The position numbers were made by a program, and so were the translations under genes. Shown piece by piece: positions 30,888 to 41,795 of a stretch of 64,000 nucleotides of DNA (position 1 is the stretch's first letter; the number at the start of each line of letters is the position of its first letter). The stretch covers positions 1 through 64,000 of the forward strand of contig NZ_JAKSYM010000264.1 of NCBI RefSeq assembly GCF_022829545.1. The letters run 5' to 3'. The notes under the pieces were generated by a model. It was given only the letters and a program-made list of their open reading frames with translations, had not been told where the DNA came from and did no database searches. This stretch comes from Methylobacterium sp. J-030. Its GTDB lineage: Bacteria; Pseudomonadota; Alphaproteobacteria; Rhizobiales; Beijerinckiaceae.

Positions 30888-31691
30888 TCAGGCCGCCGTC
30901 GCGGCCGATCCGAAATGCACCTCGCCCGCCGTCACGGTATGCCGGTTCCCATCGGGGGCGAGGATCACGAGCCGCCCCCCCTCGTCGATCGTCTCGAACA
31001 CGCCGTTGAGGGTGTGTCCGCCGCTGCGCACCGCGATCTCCGATCCGAGACCTGCGGCCCGCGCCAGCCAGTCGGCGCGCAGGGCAGCGAAATTCCGTCC
31101 CCGATCCCAGAGGCGCGCCCGCGCCGCCATCCGGTCCGAGAGATGTTCCAGTAGCGCCTCGGCGTCCCCCGCGTAACCCGCTGCCGCCAAGCTCGTGGCG
31201 CGCAGGCCGTCCGGAGCCGCCGCCACGTTGACGCCGAAGCCGATCACCGCGGCGCGCCGGCCGCCGGGCAGCGTCTCGGCCTCCAGCAACAGACCCGCGA
31301 GCTTGGCGCCGCCGAGCAGCACGTCGTTCGGCCATTTGAGCTGGAGAGATCGGGCGATGCCGGCGGATCCGGTATCCGGCAGGGTGCCGCAGGCCGCCTC
31401 CAGCGCCTCGATCAGGGCGAGCCCGGCCACGAAGCCGAGTTCGGCGAGATGGTCGGGCGCTACCCCGGCGACGGGCCAGAGGACGCTCGCCGCGAGGTTC
31501 CCCACCAGGGAGGCCCAGACGTTGCCCCGCCGGCCGCGGCCCGCCTCCTGGCGGTGCGTCACCACCCAAAGCGGCCCGGTCTCACCGGCCCGCGCCTGCG
31601 CCATCGCCTCCGTGTTGGTGGAGCCGAGGGTATCGTGGACATGGAGGCGGTGGCCTTGGGCACGCGCCTCGGGCCCGAGTCGGTAAGGCAA
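30888..31691 (-). CDS. birA: Biotin--[acetyl-CoA-carboxylase] ligase
   Basis: 267 residues. The biotinyl-AMP loop GRGRRGN is present in QEAGRGRRGNVWAS and the LKWPNDVLLGGAKLAGLL block is intact, with the small C-terminal domain behind. There is no N-terminal helix-turn-helix, so it is a ligase only and not a repressor. It would biotinylate the carrier subunits of carboxylases. Seven bases separate it from the stop of nuoN, so it can be read through from the nuo operon. Confidence 0.9.
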   Translation of the reverse strand: MPYRLGPEARAQGHRLHVHDTLGSTNTEAMAQARAGETGPLWVVTHRQEAGRGRRGNVWASLVGNLAASVLWPVAGVAPDHLAELGFVAGLALIEALEAACGTLPDTGSAGIARSLQLKWPNDVLLGGAKLAGLLLEAETLPGGRRAAVIGFGVNVAAAPDGLRATSLAAAGYAGDAEALLEHLSDRMAARARLWDRGRNFAALRADWLARAAGLGSEIAVRSGGHTLNGVFETIDEGGRLVILAPDGNRHTVTAGEVHFGSAATAA

Positions 31692-31698
31692 AGTCGTC

Positions 31699-33144
31699 CT
31701 AGAACAGCGACTTGGCGGCCCGGCCGGCGGCGCCGACCAGCGGCCCGGGCAGCAGGAAGAACAGCACCACCACGACGCTCGACAAAGCGAGCACCACGCG
31801 CAGGCCCGGCGGCATCGCCTCGTAGGGCTCCTTCGGCTCGTCGAAATACATGATCCGCACGATCCGCAGGTAGTAATAGGCGCCCACCACGCTGGTCACC
31901 ACGCCGATCACCGCGAGCGTCACGAGGCCCGCCTTGATGGCGGCGGCGAAGACGTAGAACTTCGCGAAGAACCCGGCGAGCGGCGGGATGCCGGCCAGCG
32001 AGAACATCATCGCGGCAAGGCAGAAGGCCAGCCACGGATGGGTCCGCGACAGGCCCGACAGATCGTCGATCTTCTCGAACATCACGTTCCGGCGCCGGAG
32101 CGACAGGATGATCGCGAAGGAGCCCAGCGTCATCGCGAGGTAGATGATCATGTAGGTGACGAGCCCGCTGATCCCCTCCTCCGAGCCGCAGGCCAGGCCG
32201 ATCAGCGCGTAGCCGATATTGGCGATCGACGAGTAGGCCATCAGGCGCTTGATCGAGCTCTGGCCGATCGCCGCGAAGGAGCCGAGCGCCATCGACACGA
32301 CCGAGACGAAGATGAAGATCTGCTGCCAGACCGCCGTCACCTCCGGCAGGGCGCCGATGAAGACCCGCACGGTCATCGAGACGGCCGCCATCTTGGGCGC
32401 GGTGGCGAAGAACGCCGTCACCGGGGTGGGCGAGCCCTCGTAGACGTCGGGCGTCCACATGTGGAACGGCACCGCCGACATCTTGAAGCAGACGCCCGCC
32501 GCCACGAACACGATGCCGAGCACGATGCCGAAGCCGGCGTTCTCGTTCAGCGCAGAGACGATACCGGGGAACGAGACCGTCCCGGTGAAGCCGTAGATCA
32601 GCGAGGCACCGTAGAGCAGCATGCCCGAGGAGAGCGCGCCGAGCACGAAGTATTTCAGGCCCGCCTCGGTGGACTTGATGTCGTCCCGGTGGAAGGCCGC
32701 GATCACGTAGGCGGCGAGCGATTGCAGCTCCAGGCCGAGATAGAGCGCGATCAGGTCGTTGGCCGAGACCATCACCATCATGCCGATGGTGCAGAGCACG
32801 ATCAGTACGGGGAACTCGAACCGGTCGATGCGTTCGCGCTTGAAGTAGTCGTGCGCCAGCAGGATCGTCGCCGACGAGCCGAGCAGAACCAGCGACTTCA
32901 TCACCTTCGAGAAGGAGTCGGACACGAAGGCGCCCGAGAGGGTCGTGATCCGCCCGTGGACCGGCTGGGAGATCACCACCGACAGGGCGACGAGCAGGAG
33001 CGCGAGGGCGCCGATGCTCACGGTCTCGGCCGAGCGGTCCCCGCGCCACGCGCCGTAGAGGATCAGGAGCAGGACGCCGACGCCGAGGATCAGCTCGGGC
33101 AGGAGCGGCGCCAGCGAGGGCAGGACGGAGTGGACATTGGTCAT
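31699..33144 (-). CDS. nuoN: NADH-quinone oxidoreductase subunit N
   Basis: 481 residues, about 14 membrane helices, one of the three antiporter-like proton-pumping subunits of complex I. Key lysine-bearing helices include the IGQSSIKRLMAYSSIANIGY block, which is strongly conserved. Last structural gene of the nuo operon, ten bases after nuoM, with birA, rnj and mce downstream. Confidence 0.95.
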   Translation of the reverse strand: MTNVHSVLPSLAPLLPELILGVGVLLLILYGAWRGDRSAETVSIGALALLLVALSVVISQPVHGRITTLSGAFVSDSFSKVMKSLVLLGSSATILLAHDYFKRERIDRFEFPVLIVLCTIGMMVMVSANDLIALYLGLELQSLAAYVIAAFHRDDIKSTEAGLKYFVLGALSSGMLLYGASLIYGFTGTVSFPGIVSALNENAGFGIVLGIVFVAAGVCFKMSAVPFHMWTPDVYEGSPTPVTAFFATAPKMAAVSMTVRVFIGALPEVTAVWQQIFIFVSVVSMALGSFAAIGQSSIKRLMAYSSIANIGYALIGLACGSEEGISGLVTYMIIYLAMTLGSFAIILSLRRRNVMFEKIDDLSGLSRTHPWLAFCLAAMMFSLAGIPPLAGFFAKFYVFAAAIKAGLVTLAVIGVVTSVVGAYYYLRIVRIMYFDEPKEPYEAMPPGLRVVLALSSVVVVLFFLLPGPLVGAAGRAAKSLF

Positions 33145-33154
33145 GGTGTCCGCC

Positions 33155-34675
33155 TCAGCGCGGGATCGGCAGCGCCGCGGCGGCCGTCTGGGTGTTCGAG
33201 AGGGCGGTCTTGATGCTTGCCATCAGCGCGTCGGTCGAAGGCGCGAACACGTCGAGCACGGGGGCCGGGTGCACACCGTAATAGATTGTCAGCACCACCA
33301 GGGGGGCGAGGATGATCTTCTCGCGCAGATCCAGATCGAGGATGCCCTGGAGGTTCGGCTTTTCCAGCTTGCCGTAGATCACCCGGGCGTAGAGCCACAG
33401 GGCGTAGCCCGCCGAGAGGATGATTCCGAAGGTCGAGAAGAACGCGACGTTCGGGTTCGCCTTGAAGGCGCCGAGCATCGACAGGAATTCGCCGACGAAG
33501 CCCGAGGTGCCCGGCAGGCCGACATTGGCCATGGTGAACACCATCATGGCCACCGCGTAGAGCGGCATCCGCTTCACGAGACCGCCATAGGCGGCGATCT
33601 CGCGGGTGTGCATCCGGTCGTAGACGACGCCGACGCAGAGGAAGAGCGCCCCCGACACGATGCCGTGGGAGATCATCAGGAACAGCGCGCCCTGGATGCC
33701 CTGCTCGTTCAGGGTGAACAGGCCGAGCGTCACGAAGCCCATATGGGCGACCGACGAGTAGGCGATCAGCTTCTTGATGTCGGTCTGCATCATCGCGGTG
33801 AGCGAGGTGAAGATGATCGCGATCACCGAGAGGGCGAAAACCAGGGGCGCGAAATCGTGGCTCGCCACCGGCAGCATCGGCAGCGAGATCCGGATGAAGC
33901 CGTAGCCGCCCATCTTCAGCAGGATGCCGGCCAGGATCACCGAGCCGGCGGTGGGCGCCTCCACGTGGGCGTCGGGCAGCCAGGTATGGACCGGCCACAT
34001 CGGCATCTTCACCGCGAAGGAGGCGAAGAAGGCGAGCCACAGCCAGGTCTGCATCTCCACCGGGAAGCGGTACTGCAGCAGGGTCGGGATGTCGGTGGTT
34101 CCGGCCTGCCAGTACATCGCCATCACGGCGAGGAGCATCAGCACCGAGCCGAGCAGGGTGTAGAGGAAGAACTTGAAGCTCGCGTAGACCCGGCGCGCGC
34201 CGCCCCAGATGCCGATGATCAGGAACATCGGGATCAGGCCGGCCTCGAAGAACAGGTAGAACAGCAGCAGGTCGAGGGATTCGAACACGCCGATCATCGT
34301 CGTCTCGAGGACGAGAAAGGCGACGAAGTACTCCTTCACCCGGAAGTGGATCGAGTGCCACGAGGCGCCGATGCAGAACGGCATGAGGAAGGTGGTCAGC
34401 AGGATCAGCGGCATCGAGAAGCCGTCGACCCCGAGCTTGAACCGGATCGTGTCGGTGAGCCACGCGTGGCTCTCGACCAGCTGGAAGCTCGCCGAGGCGG
34501 CGTCGTAGCGGCCCCAGGCCACCAGCGAGAGCACGAAGGTGACGATCGTGGTGGCGAGCGCGGCCCAGCGGCTGTTGCGCGCGACGGCCTCCTCGTCGCC
34601 GTTCAGCGTCAGGAGGAAGGCCGCGCCGCAGAGCGGCACGATCAGCAGGCCGGAGAGGATGCCGAGACCGAGCAT
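33155..34675 (-). CDS. nuoM: NADH-quinone oxidoreductase subunit M
   Basis: 506 residues with about 14 membrane helices. The [17 protein letters not shown] block and [18 protein letters not shown] are the diagnostic NuoM/antiporter motifs. I take ATG 34675, one base after the nuoL stop, rather than GTG 34687, because the latter overlaps nuoL and has its AAGG directly adjacent; the former gives the usual NuoM N-terminus. Confidence 0.94.
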   Translation of the reverse strand: MLGLGILSGLLIVPLCGAAFLLTLNGDEEAVARNSRWAALATTIVTFVLSLVAWGRYDAASASFQLVESHAWLTDTIRFKLGVDGFSMPLILLTTFLMPFCIGASWHSIHFRVKEYFVAFLVLETTMIGVFESLDLLLFYLFFEAGLIPMFLIIGIWGGARRVYASFKFFLYTLLGSVLMLLAVMAMYWQAGTTDIPTLLQYRFPVEMQTWLWLAFFASFAVKMPMWPVHTWLPDAHVEAPTAGSVILAGILLKMGGYGFIRISLPMLPVASHDFAPLVFALSVIAIIFTSLTAMMQTDIKKLIAYSSVAHMGFVTLGLFTLNEQGIQGALFLMISHGIVSGALFLCVGVVYDRMHTREIAAYGGLVKRMPLYAVAMMVFTMANVGLPGTSGFVGEFLSMLGAFKANPNVAFFSTFGIILSAGYALWLYARVIYGKLEKPNLQGILDLDLREKIILAPLVVLTIYYGVHPAPVLDVFAPSTDALMASIKTALSNTQTAAAALPIPR

Positions 34676-34676
34676 G

Positions 34677-36776
34677 TCAGTGAGCACCCTTGGGCAGGCC
34701 GGACATCAGGTACCAGCTGATCAGGCCGGCGACGCCGATGAGCATCACGAAGGCGTAGTGGTAGAGGTAGCCGGTCTGGAGGCGCACCACCCCGCGGGTC
34801 ACGTCCACCACGCGCGCCGCGATGCCGTTGGGACCGAGCCCGTCGATGATCCGGCCGTCGCCCTCCTTCCAGAGGAACAGGCCGAAATCCTTGGCCGGGC
34901 GGACGAAGATCCGGTCGTAGATCTCGTCGAAGTACCACTTGTTGAGCAGGAACCGGTACAGCGACGGCTGCTGCGCGGCGAGCTCGCCCGGCAGCTCCGG
35001 CCGGCGGATATACATCCAGTAGGCCAGGACGAAGCCGAGGATCAGCATGATCAGCGGCGAGTAGGAGACCAGCGCCGGGACCTCGTGGATCTCGTGCATG
35101 ATGTGGTTGTTCGGCCCGTGCGCCAGGGCGTGGCCCCAGAACGCGTCCATCCCCTCGCCGATGAAGCGGCTGTGGAAGATGATCCCGGCGAACAGCGCAC
35201 CGAAGGCGAGGATCGCCAGCGGGACCGTCATCACGAGCGGGCTCTCGTGGGGTGTGTGGTCGCCGTGCCCGTGATGGTCGTCGGCGACCACGTCGCTCTT
35301 GTGCGCCGGCTCGATGTCGTGGCCCTTGTCGTCGTGGGCCGCGCCCTCTGTGTGGCCGGGAGCCCCGTCGGCCTCGTGGGCCATCGTGGACTGCACGACC
35401 GCGGGAGCCGCGTGATGATCGTGGGCGGCGTGCGCACCCCAGCGCTCCGGCCCCTCGAAGGTCATGAAGAACAGCCGCCAGGAATAGAACGACGTGAAGA
35501 ACGCCGCCACCACCACGCACAGGAAGGCCAGCGTGTGGCCCGGGCGGGTCGACGCGTAGGCCGCCTCGATGATCGCGTCCTTCGAGTAGTAGCCGGCCGT
35601 GTAGGGGAAGCCGATCAGCGCGAGCGAGCCGATCGCCATCATGGCGCTGGTATAGGGGATGTAGCGGCGCAGGCCGCCCATGTTCCGCATGTCCTGCTCG
35701 TGGTGCATCGCGTGGATGACCGAGCCGGCCCCGAGGAACAGCAGCGCCTTGAAGAAGGCGTGGGTGAACAGGTGGAACACGCCCGCCGAATAGGCGCCGA
35801 CCCCGAGCGCCACGAACATGTAGCCGAGCTGCGAACAGGTCGAGTAGGCGATCACCCGCTTGATGTCGTTCTGTACCAGCCCGATCGTGGCCGCGAAGAA
35901 GGACGTGATGCCGCCGATCACCGTCACGACGACGAGGGCGTTCGGCGCCTCCTCGAACAGCGGCGACAGGCGCGCGACCATGAACACGCCGGCGGTCACC
36001 ATGGTGGCGGCGTGGATCAGCGCCGAGACCGGGGTCGGGCCCTCCATGGCATCCGGCAGCCAGGTGTGCAGCAGGAACTGCGCCGACTTGCCCATGGCGC
36101 CCATGAACAGCAGCAGGCAGGCGAGCGTCAGGGCGTTCCAGTCGTAGCCGAGGAAGTGGAAGCTCAGCGTCTTGATCGCGTCGACCTTGCCGAAGATCGC
36201 GTCGAACGCCACCGAGCCGGTCAGCGCGAAGACCAGGAAGATGCCGAGCGAGAAGCCGAAATCGCCGACGCGGTTGACGATGAACGCCTTCATGGCGGCG
36301 GCGTTGGCCGAGGGCTTCTCGTACCAGAAGCCGATCAGCAGGTAGGAGGCGAGGCCCACCCCCTCCCAGCCGAAGAACATCTGCACGAGGTTGTCGGCCG
36401 TCACCAGCATCAGCATGGCGAAGGTGAACAGCGACAGGTAGGCGAAGAAGCGCGGCCGGTGCGGATCCTCCTCCATGTAGCCCACGGAGTAAAGGTGCAC
36501 GAGGGTCGAGACCGTGGTGACCACCACCAGCATCACCCGGGTCAGGGTGTCGACCTTGAAGGCCCAGTCGACCTGCAGGTCGCCGGCCGAGAACCAGGAG
36601 GCCACCTGCACCCGCTCGGCATGGCCGCCGTCGAGGAACACGCCCCAGGCGATCAGTGCCGTGAAGGCCAGGAACGCCGTGGTGATGTACTCGCAGGCCC
36701 GCGCCCCGATGTACCGGCCGAACAGGCCGGCGATCAGGAAGCCGATGAGCGGGAAGAAGACGATCGCGTGATACAT
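34677..36776 (-). CDS. nuoL: NADH-quinone oxidoreductase subunit L
   Basis: 699 residues, the largest antiporter-like subunit, with the [21 protein letters not shown] motif, the [18 protein letters not shown] helix and the C-terminal lateral helix. A loop of about 65 residues between late helices (roughly 35235-35440) carries 14 histidines plus many aspartates ([14 protein letters not shown]). His-rich insertions at this point occur in some related NuoL proteins; a metal- or proton-binding role is unproven. The nuoM gene follows after one base. Confidence 0.94.
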   Translation of the reverse strand: MYHAIVFFPLIGFLIAGLFGRYIGARACEYITTAFLAFTALIAWGVFLDGGHAERVQVASWFSAGDLQVDWAFKVDTLTRVMLVVVTTVSTLVHLYSVGYMEEDPHRPRFFAYLSLFTFAMLMLVTADNLVQMFFGWEGVGLASYLLIGFWYEKPSANAAAMKAFIVNRVGDFGFSLGIFLVFALTGSVAFDAIFGKVDAIKTLSFHFLGYDWNALTLACLLLFMGAMGKSAQFLLHTWLPDAMEGPTPVSALIHAATMVTAGVFMVARLSPLFEEAPNALVVVTVIGGITSFFAATIGLVQNDIKRVIAYSTCSQLGYMFVALGVGAYSAGVFHLFTHAFFKALLFLGAGSVIHAMHHEQDMRNMGGLRRYIPYTSAMMAIGSLALIGFPYTAGYYSKDAIIEAAYASTRPGHTLAFLCVVVAAFFTSFYSWRLFFMTFEGPERWGAHAAHDHHAAPAVVQSTMAHEADGAPGHTEGAAHDDKGHDIEPAHKSDVVADDHHGHGDHTPHESPLVMTVPLAILAFGALFAGIIFHSRFIGEGMDAFWGHALAHGPNNHIMHEIHEVPALVSYSPLIMLILGFVLAYWMYIRRPELPGELAAQQPSLYRFLLNKWYFDEIYDRIFVRPAKDFGLFLWKEGDGRIIDGLGPNGIAARVVDVTRGVVRLQTGYLYHYAFVMLIGVAGLISWYLMSGLPKGAH

Positions 36777-36858
36777 CGCTCTCTTGCATTCCGTCCTCCG
36801 GGCCGGCCGCGAAGCGGCGGCGTCCGGATGTGAATCGGGGCGGCGGGGTGGGGTAGCC

Positions 36859-37164
36859 CTAGCCCTTCATCATGCTCACGTCTTCCACCGCGATGGAGCC
36901 GCGGTTGCGGAAGAACACCACCAGGATGGCGAGGCCGATCGCCGATTCGGCTGCCGCGACCGTCAGCACGAACAGGGCGAAGACCTGGCCGGTGATGTCG
37001 TTCAGCTGCGTCGAGAAGGCGACGAGGTTGATGTTGACCGAGAGCAGGATCAACTCGACCGACATCAGGATGACGATGATGTTCTTGCGGTTGATGAAGA
37101 TGCCGAGCACGCCGAGCGTGAACAGAATCGCCGCGACGGTGAGATAGTGGCTCAGGCCGATCAT
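36859..37164 (-). CDS. nuoK: NADH-quinone oxidoreductase subunit K
   Basis: 101 residues with three membrane helices. The conserved glutamates for proton transfer are in [17 protein letters not shown] and in [12 protein letters not shown]. The ATG at 37164 follows GGAGG and gives the usual [15 protein letters not shown] start; a frame extending to 37212 overlaps the nuoJ end and is not used. Confidence 0.94.
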   Translation of the reverse strand: MIGLSHYLTVAAILFTLGVLGIFINRKNIIVILMSVELILLSVNINLVAFSTQLNDITGQVFALFVLTVAAAESAIGLAILVVFFRNRGSIAVEDVSMMKG

Positions 37165-37198
37165 CGTTCGAAACCTCCGGCTTTCATCGGACCTCGCA

Positions 37199-37819
37199 TC
37201 AGACCTCGACACCCTGGCGCGAGGGGACCTTGCGGGTCTCCACCGCCATGGCCTGGGTGCGGGCGTTCTGGACCGCGATGTCCTGGCGCTTGACGCCCGG
37301 CCGGTCGCGCAGGGTCAGCACGATCGCGCCGATCATGGCGACCAGCAGGATCAGGCCGGCGAGCTGGAAGAAGTAGGCGTAGTCCGTGTAGATCACCCGC
37401 CCCAGTGCCTGGGCGTTGGTGAGGTTCTCGGCGGAGGCCACGTTGCCGAGCGGCGCCTGGACGAGGCCCGGATCGATGCTCCACGAGCCCACCACCAGCA
37501 GCAGCTCGACCAGGAAGATCGCGCCGATCAGCGCGCCCACCGGCAGGTATTGCTGGAAGCCCTGGCGCAGCTCGGCGAAGTCGACGTCGAGCATCATCAC
37601 CACGAACAGGAACAGCACCGCCACCGCGCCGACGTAGACGACGACGAGGATCATCGCCAGGAACTCGGCGCCCATCAGGACGAACAGCCCGGCGGCGTTC
37701 ACGAAGGCGAGGATCAGGAACAGCACCGAGGCCACGGGATTGCGCGAGGCGATCACCATGAAGCCCGACGCGACCGTGATGCTCGCGAACAGATAGAAGA
37801 AGGCGGCTGCTGCGGTCAT
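37199..37819 (-). CDS. nuoJ: NADH-quinone oxidoreductase subunit J
   Basis: 206 residues, five membrane helices. The helix with [18 protein letters not shown] contains the pi-bulge tyrosine region characteristic of NuoJ. The ATG at 37819 gives the standard [16 protein letters not shown] start. The 119 bases between it and nuoI contain no gene. Confidence 0.93.
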   Translation of the reverse strand: MTAAAAFFYLFASITVASGFMVIASRNPVASVLFLILAFVNAAGLFVLMGAEFLAMILVVVYVGAVAVLFLFVVMMLDVDFAELRQGFQQYLPVGALIGAIFLVELLLVVGSWSIDPGLVQAPLGNVASAENLTNAQALGRVIYTDYAYFFQLAGLILLVAMIGAIVLTLRDRPGVKRQDIAVQNARTQAMAVETRKVPSRQGVEV

Positions 37820-37938
37820 GCGCTGGTCGGGATCGGCCGCCGGAGCGGCCCCTTCTGCCGTGCGTGAAGACGGTCCGCAGCGGGCGGGCCGTCTATAGAA
37901 CCCGGTCGGCGGGGGCACAACCGCGCCCCCGACATGAG

Positions 37939-38427
37939 TCAGCGATAAGGCGCGTCCATCGCGATGTTGCGGGCGATCTCGCGCTCCCAACGGTCGCCGT
38001 TCAGGAGAAGCTTCTGCTTGTCGTAGAGAAGCTCTTCCCGGGTCTCCACCGAGAATTCGAAGTTCGGCCCCTCGACGATGGCGTCAACCGGGCAGGCCTC
38101 CTGGCACATGCCGCAATAGATGCACTTCACCATGTCGATGTCGTACCGGGTCGTCCGGCGGGTGCCGTCGTTGCGGCGTGGACCGGCCTCGATCGTGATG
38201 GCCTGGGCCGGGCAGATCGCCTCGCAGAGCTTGCAGGCGATGCAGCGCTCCTCGCCGTTCGGGTAGCGGCGCAGGGCGTGCTCCCCCCGGAACCGGGGTC
38301 CGCGATGGCCCATCTCGAAGGGGTAGTTGATCGTGGCCTTCGGCTTGAAGAAGTAGCGCATGCCGAGGATCATCCCCGACACGAATTCCTTCAAGAGAAG
38401 GCTCTTGGCGACCTGATCCAGCTTCAT
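37939..38427 (-). CDS. nuoI: NADH-quinone oxidoreductase subunit I
   Basis: 162 residues. Two ferredoxin-type 4Fe-4S motifs, [12 protein letters not shown] and [12 protein letters not shown], hold clusters N6a and N6b that pass electrons toward N2 in NuoB. The N-terminal amphipathic helix ([19 protein letters not shown]) attaches it to the membrane arm. Confidence 0.95.
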   Translation of the reverse strand: MKLDQVAKSLLLKEFVSGMILGMRYFFKPKATINYPFEMGHRGPRFRGEHALRRYPNGEERCIACKLCEAICPAQAITIEAGPRRNDGTRRTTRYDIDMVKCIYCGMCQEACPVDAIVEGPNFEFSVETREELLYDKQKLLLNGDRWEREIARNIAMDAPYR

Positions 38428-38452
38428 GCCGTGATCTCCAGATGTCTTGGGG

Positions 38453-39475
38453 TCACGCGCCCGGGGCCAGGCCGGTGAGCTTCAACACGAAGGCCACGAC
38501 CACCACCGAGACGAGCGAAATGGGCAGAAAGACCTTCCAGCCGAGGCGCATGAGCTGATCGTAGCGGTAGCGCGGCACGATCGACTTCACCATCGCGAAC
38601 AGGAAGAACAGGAAGCTGGCCTTGAGGATGAACCAGATCACCCCGGGCACCCAGGTGAACGGCGCGAACGGGATCGGGGACAGCCAGCCGCCCAGGAACA
38701 GCACGGTGCCGAGCGCGCACATGCTCATGATGGCGACGTACTCACCGAGCATGAACAGCAGGTAGGGCGTGGAGGAGTATTCCACCATGTAGCCCGCCAC
38801 CAGCTCCGACTCGGCCTCCGGCAGGTCGAAGGGCGGCCGGTTGGTCTCGGCGAGCGCCGAGATGAAGAACACCACGAACATCGGGAACAGCCACAGCCAG
38901 TACCAGCCGAACAGGCCGAGGCTGGTGTCCTGTGCCATCACGATGCGCGAGAGGTTGAGTGAGCCGGCGCAGAGCAGCACGCAGATGATCACGAAGCCGA
39001 GCGAGACCTCGTAGGAGATCATCTGCGCCGCCGAGCGGAGCGCGCCCAGGAACGCATATTTCGAGTTCGACGCCCAGCCGCCCATGATGACGCCGTAGAC
39101 GCCCAGGCTGGAGATCGCGAAGATGTAGGTGATGCCGACATTGATGTCGGCGATCGCCCAGCCGTCGGCGAGCGGGATCACCGCCCAGCTCGACAAAGCG
39201 AGCATCGCGAAGACCAGCGGCGCCAGCAGGTAGATCGCCTTGTTGGCGCCCGCCGGGATGACCGGTTCCTTCAGCACGAACTTGAGCAGGTCGGCAAACG
39301 ACTGGAACAGGCCGAACGGCCCGACCACGTTGGGACCCCGCCGGAGCTGCACCGCCGCCCAGATCTTCCGGTCGGCGAGCAGCGCGTAGGCGATGAACAC
39401 GAGGAGCGCGGCCAGGAGCACGAAGCTCTTCAGCACGATCAGGAGCACGGTCCCGAGGATTTCGAGCGGCGTCAT
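38453..39475 (-). CDS. nuoH: NADH-quinone oxidoreductase subunit H
   Basis: 340 residues, eight membrane helices; forms the quinone tunnel with NuoB and Nuo[21 protein letters not shown] and the acidic [20 protein letters not shown] loop are diagnostic. Fourteen bases separate it from the nuoG stop. Confidence 0.95.
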   Translation of the reverse strand: MTPLEILGTVLLIVLKSFVLLAALLVFIAYALLADRKIWAAVQLRRGPNVVGPFGLFQSFADLLKFVLKEPVIPAGANKAIYLLAPLVFAMLALSSWAVIPLADGWAIADINVGITYIFAISSLGVYGVIMGGWASNSKYAFLGALRSAAQMISYEVSLGFVIICVLLCAGSLNLSRIVMAQDTSLGLFGWYWLWLFPMFVVFFISALAETNRPPFDLPEAESELVAGYMVEYSSTPYLLFMLGEYVAIMSMCALGTVLFLGGWLSPIPFAPFTWVPGVIWFILKASFLFFLFAMVKSIVPRYRYDQLMRLGWKVFLPISLVSVVVVAFVLKLTGLAPGA

Positions 39476-39489
39476 CGGTCAAACAGCTC

Positions 39490-41571
39490 CTACTCGGCCG
39501 CCGCCAGGGGCCGCGCCTCGGCGGCGCGCTCCCGGGCGAGGCGCGAGCACTCCGCGAGGATGCGCGAGGCGCGGGCGATCGGGTTGGTGAGGTAGAAGTC
39601 GACCACGGGCGAGGCGAAGGCCGGTCCCGTGGCCGTGCCGCTCAGGCCCGCGAGCTTGTCCACCGCCTCCGCGACTTGGCTGGGCTCAATCGCGCCGATC
39701 GCCGCGAAATGCGGGTGGGCCGCGTAGAGCGCCCGACGCAGCGCGCTCAGCGAATCGAACGGCAGGCGCTTGCCCAGCACGTCCGACAGGGCGCGCAGGA
39801 TCGCCCAGTCCTCACGGGCATCGCCCGGCGGGAAGGCGGCGCGGTTGCCCATCTGGACCCGGCCTTCCGTGTTCACCCAGGTCGCCGACTTCTCGCTGTA
39901 GGCGGCCCCCGGCAGGATCACGTCGGCGCGGGAGGCGCCGCGGTCGCCGTGGCTGCCCTGGTAGACCACGAAGGCGCCCGGGGCGACGTCGCGCTCGTCG
40001 GCGCCGAGGTTGAACAGCACGTCGAGGGCGCCGGCCTCCAGCATCTGCGCGAAGGTCAGGCCGCCCTCCCCCGGCACGAAGCCGAGATCCAGCGCGCCGA
40101 CCCGGCCCGCCGCCGTGTGCAGAACGCCGAACCCGTTCCCCTCGGGAGAGACGGCGCCGACCGCCTTCGCGAGGGAGGCGGCTGCTGCCAGCACGCCCGG
40201 CGCGGCATTGGCGCCGACGATCACGAGCGGCGCCTTCGCTTCCTTGAGGATGTGGAAAAAGCTGTGCTCGCCGCGGGCCAGGGCGGCCAGCGAATCGGGG
40301 CCGGCGCCGATGTAGTGGCTCGGATAGGTCAGGTCGACCGGTTCGCCGATCACGCCCACGGCCAGCGGCGCCATGCGCCAGCGCTTGCGGATTCGTACGT
40401 TCAGCAGCGAGGCCTCGGTGCGCGGGTTGGCGCCGACGATCAGGATCGCGTCCGCCGCCTCGATCCCCGGAATGGTCGGGTTGAAGATGTAGGCGGCGCG
40501 GCCGAGCGCCGGGTCGAGGCCGGCATCGGTCTGGCGGCAGTCGAGGTTCGGCGAGCCGAGGCTCCTGATCAACTCGCGCAACGCAAACGTCTCCTCGACG
40601 CCCGCGAGGTCGCCGACGACCGCGCCGATGCGCTTCGGATCCGCGCCCTTCACCTTGGCGGCGATGGCCTGGAAGGCTTCAGCCCAGGAGGCGGGACGCA
40701 GCCGTCCGTTCTCGCGCAGGTAGGGCCGGTCCAGCCGCTGCATCCGCAAGCCATCGATGTGGTAGCGGGTCTTGTCGGAGATCCATTCCTCGTTGATCTC
40801 CTCGCTGATCCGCGGCTCGATCTGCATGACCTCGCGGCCGCGGGTATCGATGCGGATCGACGAACCCACCGCGTCCATCACGTCGACCGATTCGGTCTTG
40901 TTCAGCTCCCAGGGGCGCACGTTGTAGCTCTGCGGCCGGTGCACGAGGGCGCCCACGGGGCAGAGATCGGCGACGTTGCCCTGGAGCTCCGACGCCATCG
41001 ACTGCTCGAGGTAGCTCGTGATCTCCATATCCTCGCCGCGGCCGATGGCGCCGAGGTCCGGCACGCCCGCCACCTCGGCGAGGAAGCGCACGCAGCGGGT
41101 GCAGTGGATGCAGCGGTTCATCGCGGTCCGCACCAGCGGGCCGATATGTTTCTCTTCGACCGCGCGCTTGTTCTCCTGGTAGCGGGTCGAATCGACCCCG
41201 TAGGCCATGGCCTGGTCCTGTAGGTCGCAATGGCCGCCCTGGTCGCAGATCGGGCAATCGAGGGGGTGGTTGATCAGGAGGAACTCCATCACCCCCTCCC
41301 GCGCCTTCTTGGTCAGGCCGGAGCGGGTCAGCACCTCCGGCGGCTCGCCGTTCGGGCCGGGGCGGCAATCCTTCACCGCGTAGGCGCAGGAGGCCACCGG
41401 CTTCGGCGCACCCTTCAGCTCGACGAGGCACATCCGGCAATTGCCGGCGATCGACAGGCGCTCGTGGAAGCAGAAGCGCGGGATCTCGGCCCCCGCGGCC
41501 TCGCAGGCCTGGAGCAGGGTGTATTCGGCCGGAACCTCGACCTCGGTGCCGTCGACGAGGATCTTTGTCAT
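39490..41571 (-). CDS. nuoG: NADH-quinone oxidoreductase subunit G
   Basis: 693 residues. The N-terminal 2Fe-2S domain has CFHERLSIAGNCRMC, followed by the His-Cys3 site (DCPICDQGGHCDLQDQ) and the 4Fe-4S site CIHCTRCVRF; a molybdopterin-oxidoreductase-like domain without cofactor follows. The ATG at 41571 gives the usual MTKILVDGTEVEVP start; an extension to 41649 would run through the intergenic part and into the small gene upstream. Confidence 0.94.
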   Translation of the reverse strand: MTKILVDGTEVEVPAEYTLLQACEAAGAEIPRFCFHERLSIAGNCRMCLVELKGAPKPVASCAYAVKDCRPGPNGEPPEVLTRSGLTKKAREGVMEFLLINHPLDCPICDQGGHCDLQDQAMAYGVDSTRYQENKRAVEEKHIGPLVRTAMNRCIHCTRCVRFLAEVAGVPDLGAIGRGEDMEITSYLEQSMASELQGNVADLCPVGALVHRPQSYNVRPWELNKTESVDVMDAVGSSIRIDTRGREVMQIEPRISEEINEEWISDKTRYHIDGLRMQRLDRPYLRENGRLRPASWAEAFQAIAAKVKGADPKRIGAVVGDLAGVEETFALRELIRSLGSPNLDCRQTDAGLDPALGRAAYIFNPTIPGIEAADAILIVGANPRTEASLLNVRIRKRWRMAPLAVGVIGEPVDLTYPSHYIGAGPDSLAALARGEHSFFHILKEAKAPLVIVGANAAPGVLAAAASLAKAVGAVSPEGNGFGVLHTAAGRVGALDLGFVPGEGGLTFAQMLEAGALDVLFNLGADERDVAPGAFVVYQGSHGDRGASRADVILPGAAYSEKSATWVNTEGRVQMGNRAAFPPGDAREDWAILRALSDVLGKRLPFDSLSALRRALYAAHPHFAAIGAIEPSQVAEAVDKLAGLSGTATGPAFASPVVDFYLTNPIARASRILAECSRLARERAAEARPLAAAE

Positions 41572-41581
41572 CGGTGCAATC

Positions 41582-41791
41582 TCAGTGCGGGGCGTCGGCG
41601 AGATCGAGGCGGCGCTCGATGCGCTCGACGCGAAGCTCAATGCGATCAATGCGGCGATGTACGCCGGCCAGGTTCTCCTCGACCGCCGACATCCGGGCCT
41701 TCACGTCGTTCACGTCGTCGATCAGGCGGTCGACCTTCCCGTCGATGCGTCGCAGGAGGACGAGCACGAGGTTGTCGGGTTGGTCGACCAT
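41582..41791 (-). CDS. Small coiled-coil protein inside the nuo operon (first of two)
   Basis: 69 residues, almost entirely heptad-patterned: DNLVLVLLRRIDGKVDRLIDD, then arginine/isoleucine repeats ending RIERRLDLADAPH. Cytoplasmic, no membrane helix or signal. GGAG overlaps the nuoF stop region and the start lies five bases after that stop, so it is coupled to nuoF. Its C-terminal RIERRLD(L/I)xDAP matches the other small gene at 43111-43365, so the two look paralogous. It is not a known complex I subunit. Similar short coiled-coil proteins occur in rhizobial genomes, function unknown. Confidence 0.7.
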   Translation of the reverse strand: MVDQPDNLVLVLLRRIDGKVDRLIDDVNDVKARMSAVEENLAGVHRRIDRIELRVERIERRLDLADAPH

Positions 41792-41795
41792 CGGA

